Assembly (NCBI GenBank): GCA_039198065.1
Contig: JBCCTU010000010.1
Span: forward strand, 62,001 to 126,000
Direction of reading: 5' to 3'
Length of the DNA: 64,000 bases
From: CALHVX01 sp039198065
GTDB taxonomy: Bacteria; Pseudomonadota; Gammaproteobacteria; Pseudomonadales; Azotimanducaceae
Below the pieces are notes generated by a model. It did not search any database and was not told the origin of the DNA. It saw nothing but the letters and a program-made list of their open reading frames with translations. Positions within the stretch are counted from its first letter, which is position 1. Each line of letters begins with the position of its first letter. Position numbers and translations under genes: made by a program. Positions 34,762-44,243 of the stretch are shown in pieces.

Positions 34762-35741
34762 TGAGCGACGCGGTCGAAGAGGACGAAGGCGGTGGTGATG
34801 ACGGCGGCGGTGCCGGTTGGCTTGCGACCTTTGCCGATCTCATGTCACTTCTTATGTGCTTCTTCGTGCTGCTGTTGTCGTTCTCGGAGATGGACGTACT
34901 CAAGTTCAAGCGCCTCGCCGGCTCGATGAAAGCGGCCTTTGGCGTTCAGCAGCAGTTTCGCGCCCAAGACATCCCTAAAGGCACGAGCATCATTGCGCAG
35001 GAGTTCTCTCCCGGTCGCCCGGATCCCACGCCGCTCAATGAGATCTGGCAAAAGACGACCGATGAGTCGCGCAATAGCCTCGAAGTGGCCTGTCAGGATA
35101 TGGGCTCGAGTAATACCGGGGAGTCCGGTGACGCGCAGAAGATGGTCGTTATCGATGAGGTTCAGGATCTCGTCGGGCAAACGGAAGAAGATGCGATTGA
35201 GATCGCTCAGGCGCTTGCCGAGGAGATTGCGGAAGGCGTGCTCGAGGTAGAGACCCAGGGCCGTGAGATCACCATACGCATCAAGGAGTACGGCACCTTC
35301 CCGTCCGGCTCCGCCGAGCTCACGACCAATTTCAAACCCATTCTGAAGATCATTCGCGAGCAGTTGCTCGAAATCGAAGGCCAGATTGTCGTTGAGGGCC
35401 ACACCGACGATCGGCCCATTAGCACCCAACGGTTCCGTTCTAACTGGGCCTTATCGAGCGCCCGCGCGGTGAGCGTTGCCCACGGCTTGTTTGATACGGG
35501 CCAGGTCCCGCAGGGCCGCTTTCAGATTGCGGGCTATGCCGACACGAAACCCATCGTCTCTAACAGCACCGGTGCCGGCCGCGCGCGCAATCGGCGCGTC
35601 GAGGTGATCATCAACCAGGGGCTGACCGATGAAGTGAAGGAGCAGCTTGAAGTGTTGCGCGGGGAAGATCCAACGGCCTACGAGCAGGTCCGGCGGGAAC
35701 TGATTCGTCGCTTTGAGCTGTCGCCGGACGAGGTGTTTTGA
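34761..35741 (+). CDS. pomB: Flagellar motor stator protein PomB/MotB
   Basis: A 326-aa stator subunit. After an acidic head, one membrane helix begins GWLATFADLMSLLMCFF with the ion-carrying aspartate at D26. A long periplasmic linker follows, and the C-terminal OmpA-like peptidoglycan-binding domain carries VVEGHTDDRPI, SNWALSSARAVSV and NRRVEVII. Translation is coupled to pomA. Confidence 0.94.
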   Translation: MSDAVEEDEGGGDDGGGAGWLATFADLMSLLMCFFVLLLSFSEMDVLKFKRLAGSMKAAFGVQQQFRAQDIPKGTSIIAQEFSPGRPDPTPLNEIWQKTTDESRNSLEVACQDMGSSNTGESGDAQKMVVIDEVQDLVGQTEEDAIEIAQALAEEIAEGVLEVETQGREITIRIKEYGTFPSGSAELTTNFKPILKIIREQLLEIEGQIVVEGHTDDRPISTQRFRSNWALSSARAVSVAHGLFDTGQVPQGRFQIAGYADTKPIVSNSTGAGRARNRRVEVIINQGLTDEVKEQLEVLRGEDPTAYEQVRRELIRRFELSPDEVF

Positions 35742-35757
35742 TTCGCGCTACGTTGCG

Positions 35758-37245
35758 CTACTGATTGAGCTGTTTCTCGGCGCAGCTCGGGCAGATGCCG
35801 TGGGTCGTGTAGATGATCCGCTGAAGAAACTCGTAGGCTGACATCCACTTTGCTTCACCCCCGACGTCTGCCTGCACCGCCTGACACCAGGCACAGGCCG
35901 TCACGTGGCGCCGGCTGCCGTTGTGCCGCAGGGTGAAGTCTCGATGTTTGAGGCGATGGCTGATGATGTCCGCCAACACCTGGAGCATGCTGCGCTTGGG
36001 CTTGTCGAGCTTGTGCTCGCGGGTATCGAACACGGAGAGCGCGCCGATAATCTGACCGTCCGGCAGCGCGATGGGTAACCCGTAGTAATACTTGAGCTCC
36101 GGTGCTTCCCGAAACAGCACCGCACTCTGAGCCCAGCGTTCGTCCTCACTGCGGAGCCATTCGCACTCGACGCCGGAGCGGGCGGTTTCGTGGCTGAACG
36201 CGTGGGCGCGGGCTCGCCAGTGTTCTTCGGCGCCAAAATCAGACGCCAGTTGCTGATCCTCGGCGTTCACGAGCGAAACCATGGCCACGGGTACGCGGCA
36301 GTACACGGCCGCGTTGCGAACCAGGTTGGAAAACTCCGTGCTGATTCGATCTTCCATGTCCGCCATGGCGCGAACGCCCTTAGACGGGCTGTCGTCGTCG
36401 TCAAGGGCAGCGGTGTCGAATTCGACGGCGCTCAGAGCCTGTTGAGGATCAAAGATTTGAGTTGATGCGGTGGTCGCTGCTTGGGTCACCGGTGCCGGAG
36501 TGCTCTGGGGCAGGCTTGTGGGTACCGGTGGTTCGCTCGAAACCGCCGGTCGCACCGGTTCCGGCCGGCCCGTTTGGGCTGCGTTGTGGCGCGCAAGCCA
36601 GCCTTCGAGTTTGGGCTCCCGGCTGAGCAGTCGCACGATGTCGCTGTCAAAGGGTATGTGGTGTATGTCGGTCCAGGTATGGACGCTGCGCATGTAAGCC
36701 AGCAGCGTCGTCAGCCGCTGAAAGCGTTGCGGACCCAGGGCTCGGCGCAGTGCCTGCCGCAGTGCGAGCTGCGGTTCGCTGTTGATAAACAAGCCAAAGC
36801 TGGCTTTGAACAAGGCCCGTTCCATGGGGGAATTCGACTCGGTCCATTGCTGATCCATCGGCGGCAGCAGGTTCAACATTTTGATCGCAACGGTCAGTTC
36901 TTCCGGCGTAGGTGCCGGCTGCGTGAGCAGCGCCATAACTTCGTTGACCGGGAGCGGTACCACCGTGCGTGCGCCGCCCGTGTATCCCTCACCGCTCAAA
37001 AACGCGGCATGTCGGAGGGCGCAGTAGGCGCTTTGCGCATAGCGCGACAGCAAAACGAACAGCTTGTCTTTAAACAGTGCCGGGAACGGCGCATCGAGAT
37101 AGGCGTACTCAGCCTGATTGAACCAGTAGGCGGCCGTATCTTCGGAGCTTCGTGCAGGGTCGAAGACGTTCGGGAAGATGCCAAAGCGGGCGCGTACGCG
37201 ATCTGCGAAGGCGCCTGTGCTGTGTTCGCTGGGTTGCTCGCTCAC
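35758..37245 (-). CDS. AhpD-like + GAF + zinc-ribbon signalling-type protein
   Basis: A 495-aa cytoplasmic protein without a recognisable output domain. Residues about 20-210 resemble the AhpD-like module found at the front of some sensor kinases (FGIFPNVF, LFVLLSRYAQSAYCALRH). The redox CxxC is reduced to one cysteine (S72..C75, H79). A Pro/Thr-rich linker follows, then a GAF domain (about 285-440). The end carries two CxxC pairs, CAWCQ and ICPSC, spaced as in the zinc-ribbon-like tail of some sensor proteins. No kinase, GGDEF or EAL domain follows, so it may act as a scaffold or redox/ligand sensor. Confidence 0.72.
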   Translation of the reverse strand: MSEQPSEHSTGAFADRVRARFGIFPNVFDPARSSEDTAAYWFNQAEYAYLDAPFPALFKDKLFVLLSRYAQSAYCALRHAAFLSGEGYTGGARTVVPLPVNEVMALLTQPAPTPEELTVAIKMLNLLPPMDQQWTESNSPMERALFKASFGLFINSEPQLALRQALRRALGPQRFQRLTTLLAYMRSVHTWTDIHHIPFDSDIVRLLSREPKLEGWLARHNAAQTGRPEPVRPAVSSEPPVPTSLPQSTPAPVTQAATTASTQIFDPQQALSAVEFDTAALDDDDSPSKGVRAMADMEDRISTEFSNLVRNAAVYCRVPVAMVSLVNAEDQQLASDFGAEEHWRARAHAFSHETARSGVECEWLRSEDERWAQSAVLFREAPELKYYYGLPIALPDGQIIGALSVFDTREHKLDKPKRSMLQVLADIISHRLKHRDFTLRHNGSRRHVTACAWCQAVQADVGGEAKWMSAYEFLQRIIYTTHGICPSCAEKQLNQ

Positions 37246-37444
37246 GGACAGACTCTTCCCTCAATCGCACTCTTGGATGTCAAAGGCGCCCTGGCCGCTT
37301 GACCCCGACGGTATCCCTTACTCGCCGCGCGGTGTCTACCGTCAAAGCATTGACACTTTTGCGTCAATCCGCTGTGACACTAGCTCAGATCCGGCGCTTT
37401 GCAAGTGAAGCTGGCGTTAACGCATTCGTCAAGCTTCAGCTTAT

Positions 37445-38839
37445 CTACTCCCGCCAGGGTTTGCTGCGTCGGTACGCACGTAGATGGGACTCGAGCTCCT
37501 CGATGAGATCGGTGTCGCTGCCATCCACTTCTTCGGCAGCGAGCGCGAGCGCTTCGCGTTGGCTGCGGACAGCTGCATCGAACTCACCGGCTTCGGCCTG
37601 CGCCGCTGCGAGCGTGTCGAGGTAGCTTGCGTTGCGCGTGAGTGCGACGGCGCGCCGCGCGAGCGTTACGGCGCGCTCGCCATCGCGAACCGCATCGCTT
37701 TTGTGGGTTGCGAGTACCCAGGCGAGTTGATTGAGTGCGTCGGCCGTGTCGTTGTGAGCAGCCAGCGTCAGCCACTCGAGACCTTGGCGGTGGGCGTTGG
37801 CCTCCTTGGTGCCGAGCAGCAGGTGGCCGAGCCGATGCATGGCCGGTACGAGACCGGCGGTGGCAGCGCGTCGATAGGCAGCCATTGCGGCGTCGAGGTC
37901 GGCTTGCGTGCCAATGCCGTGCTGCAGCAGGTGACCCCATTGCAGAGCTGCTGGCGCATGGCCGCGAGCGGCGGCGGCGCGGATGAGCTCGGCGGCGCGG
38001 GCGGGATCCTTCGGCAGGTCGCTGCCGGTCAGGTAGAGATAGCCCAGGGCAACGCGGGCGTCGTCGGAGTCGCGGCCTACAGCGTCTTCAAGGAGCGCGA
38101 TCGCCGCCTTTGGTTGCCGTGTGGGGACTTCATTGCTGCGCAGCAGGGCCGCTTTCGCGACCATGGCCTGCGCGTTTCCTAGGGCGATGGCGCGGTCGTA
38201 CCACTCGATCGCGCGGTCCGTATCCGTTGGCTCCGTAAATGGCGTGCGGTAGCTGGTGGCCAGATGCGCCATGGCGCTTGCCTTTGCCGCGTCGTCCTCG
38301 GCTGCAGCGGCCTGCAGCAGCCAACGCCGGGCTTCGTCGACATCCGCTTCGACACCAATGCCCTGGAGGTGCGCATACCCGATGTGGAACGCGGCCTGGG
38401 TGGAGCCGTTCTCGGCTGCGGGTGCCAGAAAGCTCATGGCCAGTACGGCGTCGGATTCTATGCCTCGACCGTAGAGATAGATCCGGCCGAGGGCTGTCCG
38501 CGCTGCGTCGCTGTCGGGATCGAATTCAAGGGCGCGCGCAAAGTCCTTTCGCGCAGACACCCACAGTTGTTCATTGGCAAAGGTTTCGCCGCGCAGCAGG
38601 TAGGCGAAGCTGCGCGCTTCGTCGTTGAGATTCCAGTAGGGCGCCAGCGTGTTGAGGTAGCTGCGCGCCAGGGAGAACTCGCCGCGCTGCGCGGCTTGCG
38701 TTGCCGAGCGCATGAACGTGCTCGCGTCGAAGGCACCATGGGCTCCCATGGCCGCCGTGACCGCGAGGGTCGCGACGGCACGTCTCACGGGAGGAAGTGA
38801 CAGTGTAAGCAACGAAGTAGGTAAAGGCGCGCGGGGCAT
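37445..38839 (-). CDS. Exported Sel1/TPR-repeat protein
   Basis: A 464-aa protein with a signal peptide (about 1-36) followed by tandem alpha-helical repeats. Sel1-like units such as AAFHIGYAHLQGIGVEADVDEARRWL and PAMHRLGHLLLGT alternate with TPR-like units, including the C-terminal ALNQLAWVLATH and YLDTLAAAQAEAGEFDAAV. This C-terminal pattern is also present in the J-domain protein at 51537-52796. It is probably a periplasmic interaction scaffold; its partners are unknown. About 200 bases of non-coding sequence separate it from the GAF gene downstream. Confidence 0.85.
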   Translation of the reverse strand: MPRAPLPTSLLTLSLPPVRRAVATLAVTAAMGAHGAFDASTFMRSATQAAQRGEFSLARSYLNTLAPYWNLNDEARSFAYLLRGETFANEQLWVSARKDFARALEFDPDSDAARTALGRIYLYGRGIESDAVLAMSFLAPAAENGSTQAAFHIGYAHLQGIGVEADVDEARRWLLQAAAAEDDAAKASAMAHLATSYRTPFTEPTDTDRAIEWYDRAIALGNAQAMVAKAALLRSNEVPTRQPKAAIALLEDAVGRDSDDARVALGYLYLTGSDLPKDPARAAELIRAAAARGHAPAALQWGHLLQHGIGTQADLDAAMAAYRRAATAGLVPAMHRLGHLLLGTKEANAHRQGLEWLTLAAHNDTADALNQLAWVLATHKSDAVRDGERAVTLARRAVALTRNASYLDTLAAAQAEAGEFDAAVRSQREALALAAEEVDGSDTDLIEELESHLRAYRRSKPWRE

Positions 38840-39018
38840 GGGTTGAGCTGAACGTCCGCGAAGGGCTTGCTAGCTTAGACCCTCATCGGCCGATTGCTAT
38901 CCCTCGTGCGGTGCAGCTATCGGCTAACCCGGCAGCACGCGCTCCCGCGTTCTTGCGATGCACAGCCCCTGCGCGGGCTGGTCTCATAGCCCGCAGTAAC
39001 TTGCAGGGTGTCCGCACG

Positions 39019-39585
39019 ATGAGTTCTCTCTTTCGATCCGTAAGCACCTCGCGCCTCAGCGCGGCGGCCGCGTTCGTTGCCCTTGGCAGTGTGGCGCTCA
39101 GCTCCACGGCCGCGCCGCCGGAACCGACCGCGCGGGTTCAGCAAAAACGCGTCATCGCGCAGGATCGGGTAAGCCGCCAGTTCGTGGCCAAACCGCTAGA
39201 ACAGCAGGTAGCGGAGCTTACGCGCCGGGTTCAGCAGCTTGAGAATCAGGTCGCCCAGCTTGAGCAACAACGGAGCGCCACTGGCACCGATAGTCTGAGC
39301 GCCCGGTTGGCTGCACTCGAGGCCGTGGTCCGCATCCAGGGCTCGGAAGTCGAAATCGTATCGCCGTCGAAGCTAACCCTCCGAGGGCCGTCTTCCGTCG
39401 CCGTCTCCGCCTCAGGGCCGCTGGCGCTGAGCGGTTCTAACGTTCGGATCGATGCGGGCGATACCCGGGTGAACGGCGTGCTTCGCGCTCAGCTGGCGAA
39501 GGTTGATCAGGTGCTGGCAAAGACCGTTACCGCCGACACGGTGATTGCTAAGAACTATACCCCCGGCTCGGGGAACGTCTGGTGA
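39019..39585 (+). CDS. Small exported coiled-coil / beta-repeat protein, unknown
   Basis: A 188-aa protein of unrecognised family. A signal peptide spans about 1-32 (ending SSTAAPP). A coiled coil with leucine/glutamine heptads lies at about 60-90 (VAELTRRVQQLENQVAQLEQQ). The C-terminal half is a run of short beta-like segments (VEIVSPSKLTLRG, VAVSASGPLALSG, NVRIDAGDTRVNG, VLAKTVTADTVIA) resembling a stacked beta-helix such as a phage spike or trimeric surface tip. A trimeric coiled-coil plus spike is an inference. The ATG at 39019 is chosen because the signal peptide begins there; the frame is open to 38911. Confidence 0.65.
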   Translation: MSSLFRSVSTSRLSAAAAFVALGSVALSSTAAPPEPTARVQQKRVIAQDRVSRQFVAKPLEQQVAELTRRVQQLENQVAQLEQQRSATGTDSLSARLAALEAVVRIQGSEVEIVSPSKLTLRGPSSVAVSASGPLALSGSNVRIDAGDTRVNGVLRAQLAKVDQVLAKTVTADTVIAKNYTPGSGNVW

Positions 39586-39821
39586 CCGGTTCCCACCGAA
39601 TTCCCTACGAGCCGTGGTCGAACACCTGACGAGCCAGCCTTGCATATTGTCCTACAATAGTGAACTTTCCGCCGGCATCTGCTGTCATAACGCTGTGCAC
39701 GTTCGCGCAGTGCAGGTGGTCCCAGAAACGATTGGACGCCGTGCTAAACTGCTCGATCGGTCGTGCGGAAACACGCGTAGCGTTGGGTGGAACCAACGGG
39801 TTTCCGCGCTCGGCACCTCCT
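39586..39821. other. Upstream region of the tmRNA gene
   Basis: No gene is visible. A TACAAT -10-like box lies at 39653-39658 and a small hairpin, CGTTGG-GTGGAA-CCAACG, at 39781-39798. I cannot assign the ssrA promoter with confidence. Confidence 0.4.
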
Positions 39822-40177
39822 GGGGGCGACATGGCTTCGACGAGGGTGGCAGAGCTTGCGGTGCATGCCGAGAGGGTAGTGACTCTCGTTAAACAATCGC
39901 TGTAACTTTATAGTTGCCAACGACGAAAACTACGCACTAGCGGCCTAAAAACCCCGCTTACGTCGATGATTCGTGCCTGTTAGGAGAAATCGACGGCAAA
40001 GTTAACAGGATCGCGTGGAGGTCTCGCCCGGGGCTGAAGCGTTAGACCTAATCGGGATCGCGAAGCACGGCCTGACTGTCGGCCCGTGTGGAGCTAAATC
40101 AATAGACAGAGCCTAAGCATGTAGAGCCAATAGCCGAGCGCCAGCGGACGCGGGTTCAACTCCCGCCGCCTCCACCA
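39822..40177 (+). ncRNA. ssrA: tmRNA
   Basis: A 356-nt one-piece tmRNA that rescues stalled ribosomes. The 5' acceptor GGGGGC pairs with GCCTCC before the encoded ACCA end. The TTCGACG near the start and the T-arm GGGTTCAACTCCCG form the tRNA-like domain. The tag reading frame at 39916-39948 encodes (A)NDENYALAA and a TAA stop. The tag is identical to that of many gammaproteobacteria. A strong terminator follows directly. Confidence 0.97.
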
Positions 40178-40187
40178 ACAAACCAAG

Positions 40188-40209
40188 CGGCCCCTCTGGG
40201 GCCGTTTTT
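40188..40209 (+). terminator. Intrinsic terminator of ssrA
   Basis: CGGCCCC-TCT-GGGGCCG is followed by TTTTT, 10 bases after the tmRNA end. Confidence 0.92.
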
Positions 40210-40957
40210 GTTTGTTCGCGGCGCGAGGTTGAACGCACGGCCGCGGCGGGTCGGGCGCTCCGCGCCCGACGGGCGAGCAGCGAACGCCCTGCCAAGCGTG
40301 AGCGGTGATGCGAGCCCCGGGGGCTTCGCAAGATGAAGCCGTGGCGGCAGGGATGCCAAGCAAGAACTCCCGTAACTCAACAGCTCCTTACTCAATCGCA
40401 CGCAAGTAGAGGCCACAAGCTGAAACCGCCAACGGAAGCCTGCCGAAGCTGAAGGCGTATTTGTGTTGCCTCAACGCTTAGCACTTCGACCTTGTATGCC
40501 GTCGCGTAGTTACCAAAGATCGCCTTACATCGATTGACCAATCCATGCGTCAAACAGTTGCTACCTCATGGGTAACGCAGCACGTTACCTTTCGATGTAC
40601 TCGCTCCTTCAGGAGTGACGGTCTCAATGAAGGCTTTTTTCACTGGCACTGGTGCCTAGTCCCCAGATCCTTAGCTACGGAACTTGTGGCTCCTATGGTT
40701 GTCTGACCTTTTGTCACTGGCTTGTTCAACTAGGGAGAACCGTGCTTCCACCTGGGCCGAACACCGGCGTTGGGGCTCAGCGATGGATGCGCCGTGACAG
40801 TCGTTGGCGCCTGCACAGGGCCATTGATCGAGGGATCACCGCGCATCGTGCATCCTTGCTTCTCATGTTGCAGAGACAGATCAGCACTTCTGACCGAATA
40901 CGGAATGGCGTCTTGCTCTGATACTGCGGCTTACACGAACGAGATGGAGGCTCTCCT
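40210..40957. other. Gene-poor region between ssrA and folE
   Basis: About 750 bases without a recognisable gene. The first part is GC-rich with a 9-bp stem, GTCGGGCGC-TCC-GCGCCCGAC (40250-40270). From about 40370 it is visibly less GC-rich than its surroundings and contains GGTAACG-CAGCA-CGTTACC (40571-40589). Short open frames occur but lack family resemblance. No copy of the tmRNA 3' end, which would mark an integrated element, was seen. Confidence 0.5.
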
Positions 40958-41647
40958 ATGAGTACTGCTGCTCTAAATTTGTCGAATGCCGCGACTATTG
41001 ACGCGCACCTCACCCCCGAAGCAATCGTTGTTCGCGATGCGCTCATTGATGCTGGTTTAGAAACCCCCATGCGAGAGACGGGGCTCAGTCCTCAGCAGAA
41101 GTACGAGCGCATCCGTGGGTTAATGAACGACGTTGTACAAACCCTCGGTTTGGACACGACTGACGATAGCCTTGCAGAAACACCACATCGCATCGCCAAG
41201 ATGTATGTGCATGAGATTTTCTCGGGGCTCGATTACCGTTCCTTCCCTAAACTCTCGCTCATTGAAAACAAGATGGGCGCGGACGAGATGGTCAAGGTGC
41301 GTGATATCGACCTAACCAGTACTTGCGAACATCATTTCGTCACGATCGATGGCAAGGCAAAGGTTGCTTACATTCCTGCGGACCGCATCATCGGGCTCAG
41401 TAAGATCAATCGGGTCGTGCAGTTCTTCGCGCAGCGCCCACAGGTTCAGGAGCGTTTAACGCGACAGATTCTTGTGGCGTTGCAGGCCTTGCTCGGTACT
41501 GAAAACGTCGGCGTGAGCATCGATGCCGTGCACTATTGCGTTAAGTCTCGCGGGATCAAAGACAGCAACTCGCAAACGAGCACAACGGCGCTGGGTGGTT
41601 GCTTCCGCGACAACATCCACACCCGCGCAGAGTTTTTGAATCCGTAA
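40958..41647 (+). CDS. folE: GTP cyclohydrolase I (type IA)
   Basis: A 229-aa FolE, which converts GTP to dihydroneopterin triphosphate, the first step of folate synthesis. The zinc ligands are seen as STCEHHF (C123, H126) and HYCVKSRGI (C194). The substrate region PHRIAKMYVHEIFSGL is conserved. The ATG at 40958 has GGAGG 10 bases upstream. The base composition is a little lower in GC than the neighbours. A 12-bp hairpin (41661-41693) follows the stop. Confidence 0.95.
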   Translation: MSTAALNLSNAATIDAHLTPEAIVVRDALIDAGLETPMRETGLSPQQKYERIRGLMNDVVQTLGLDTTDDSLAETPHRIAKMYVHEIFSGLDYRSFPKLSLIENKMGADEMVKVRDIDLTSTCEHHFVTIDGKAKVAYIPADRIIGLSKINRVVQFFAQRPQVQERLTRQILVALQALLGTENVGVSIDAVHYCVKSRGIKDSNSQTSTTALGGCFRDNIHTRAEFLNP

Positions 41648-41660
41648 GCGCTTGTCGATT

Positions 41661-41693
41661 CGCTGTAGCGCGTGCTTGTTGCGCGTTACAGCG
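41661..41693 (+). terminator. Hairpin after folE
   Basis: CGCTGTAGCGCG pairs with CGCGTTACAGCG (12 bp, one G-U) around a 9-base loop, 14 bases after the folE stop. It lacks a T-tract. It lies between convergent genes. Confidence 0.65.
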
Positions 41694-41747
41694 CCTGGGC
41701 TATCTCGCTTCCCTAGCGGGAGACCGCGCCCAATCACCTGGTGAGAG

Positions 41748-42068
41748 CTAGTCGCTCGCGGGCAGCTCTACATAAAACCCGGCACCATCCTCCACGGAAA
41801 TTGGCTGGCAACGATTGAGCTGTCCGCGCTTGCGCGCATCAAGAAGGTGGCGTCCCACGGGCAAGAACAGTGTCTCACCGCTGCTCGCTGTTGCTGGGTC
41901 GATCCGTACCACCACGCCAACGGTTTTCTTCTGAAGCGGTTCTTTTAGCAATTCATCGATCGCTGTTTGCGCGGTCTCGAGCGATGCGCCGCGAAGATCC
42001 AACACGCGATCTACTGCGCCGGTTTCACCGACCAGCGCATTCACCTCGTCAGACTCGAAAAATGGCAC
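41748..42068 (-). CDS. Small Smr-like protein with degenerate motifs
   Basis: A 106-aa protein whose pattern follows a stand-alone Smr domain: DRVLDLRGASLETAQTAIDELL at the position of the DLHG helix, a central VVVRIDPATASSGETLF where the HGKG loop belongs, and a closing GAGFYVELP. In typical Smr nucleases these are DLHG and HGxG; here H is R and the second motif is lost, so DNA/RNA cleavage is unlikely. It has AGGAG upstream and follows cobW by 50 bases on the same strand. The Smr assignment is my inference from the pattern; otherwise it is hypothetical. Confidence 0.55.
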   Translation of the reverse strand: MPFFESDEVNALVGETGAVDRVLDLRGASLETAQTAIDELLKEPLQKKTVGVVVRIDPATASSGETLFLPVGRHLLDARKRGQLNRCQPISVEDGAGFYVELPASD

Positions 42069-42118
42069 CTGTTGCTCCTTGATGCGCGCGATTGTTTATT
42101 GGGTCTCTTAGGCGCGGG

Positions 42119-43273
<1,155 letters not shown>

Positions 43274-43292
43274 CTTCAGGCGAAGGCGCCGT

Positions 43293-44078
43293 TTACCGCT
43301 TGAAGAGTTCATTGAAGAGCGCCTGCATACGCGCCCAGGAATCGGCATCGGCGGCGGCGTCGTAGGCGATGGGCATACCGAACTTCTCCGCGTTGGCGTC
43401 TGCCTCTTTGCTTGTGAAGCTGTGCTTGACCCCCGGGTAGGACACGAACTGCCATTCGGCACCCGCCGTTGCCATTTCGGCCGCGAACGCGCCGATCTGC
43501 TCGGGGGGAATGAAGGTGTCACCGCCGCCATGGAGCACCAATACCCGAGCGGCGACAGCGCCCGGCTCTGCGGTGATCGGTGAGGTCAGGGAGCCGTGAA
43601 AACTGACGACGCCGTTCAGGTCGAGGCCGCTGCGCGCGGCGTTGAGCACAACGCCGCCACCAAAGCAGTAGCCGATGGCTGCCGTTGCATCGGGGTCCGT
43701 GGTCTCGTGCGCTTTCAGTAAATCAAGCGCGGCCGTGAAGCGTGCGGCGCCGTGGTCGGCGAGCTGCATGACTTTGCCCGCAAAGGCGCCGGCTTCCTTT
43801 GGGTGTTGGGCCTGATCACCGTTGCCATACATGTCGATGGCAAACGCCGTGTAGCCAAGGGCCGCCAGCTGTCGGGCGCGGTCGCGCACGTACTCGTTGT
43901 GGCCCCACCACTCATGCACGACGATGATGCCCGGGCGCTGGCCTTTGATGCTCGGGTCCCAGGCCATGAATCCCGTAAAGCTGGTTTCGCCCTCGGTATA
44001 GGTGACGGTTTTCTCTTCGATTGCCGCCTGCAAGCCGAGTGTGGGGGTCAGCAGGGCAAAAAACAGCAGGATCCGCAT
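43293..44078 (-). CDS. Exported dienelactone hydrolase family protein
   Basis: A 261-aa alpha/beta hydrolase of the dienelactone hydrolase family with a signal peptide (about 1-18, ending LQA). The nucleophile is cysteine in IGYCFGGG, as in true dienelactone hydrolases. The acid and histidine are likely in GGGDTFIP and VKHSFTS. The N-terminal VVHEWWGHNEYVRDRARQLA is typical. The substrate is unknown. It leads a same-strand group with cobW and the Smr-like gene. Confidence 0.9.
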   Translation of the reverse strand: MRILLFFALLTPTLGLQAAIEEKTVTYTEGETSFTGFMAWDPSIKGQRPGIIVVHEWWGHNEYVRDRARQLAALGYTAFAIDMYGNGDQAQHPKEAGAFAGKVMQLADHGAARFTAALDLLKAHETTDPDATAAIGYCFGGGVVLNAARSGLDLNGVVSFHGSLTSPITAEPGAVAARVLVLHGGGDTFIPPEQIGAFAAEMATAGAEWQFVSYPGVKHSFTSKEADANAEKFGMPIAYDAAADADSWARMQALFNELFKR

Positions 44079-44243
44079 GCGCGCTCCAGATAGGTCTCTC
44101 AGTTATCCGAGACTCTAACATCAGGAGCTCAACGGTGAGGCGTCACCGGTGCCCGCGATGCCTCCGCAAGCGATGCGATCAGCTCGCCGGTTGACGCCAA
44201 CGTGAGGCGTCGGACCACGGTGTCTTGCGTCCTGAGACTCGGG

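Noticed and set aside
40652..40921. 89-codon frame between ssrA and folE
   Set aside because: Low-complexity composition, no homologous pattern and no ribosome site.
39822..40957. Genomic island integrated at the tmRNA 3' end
   Set aside because: No integrase gene and no second copy of the tmRNA 3' end (GGGTTCAACTCCCG...CCTCCACCA) was found downstream.
40770..40961. 63-codon frame ending in an ATGA overlap with folE
   Set aside because: It needs a TTG start without a ribosome site and has no family resemblance. The overlap is a single coincidence, though a leader peptide cannot be excluded.
43274..44100. Zur-box control of cobW
   Set aside because: I looked for an AT-rich Zur-type palindrome before cobW and before the hydrolase and saw none.
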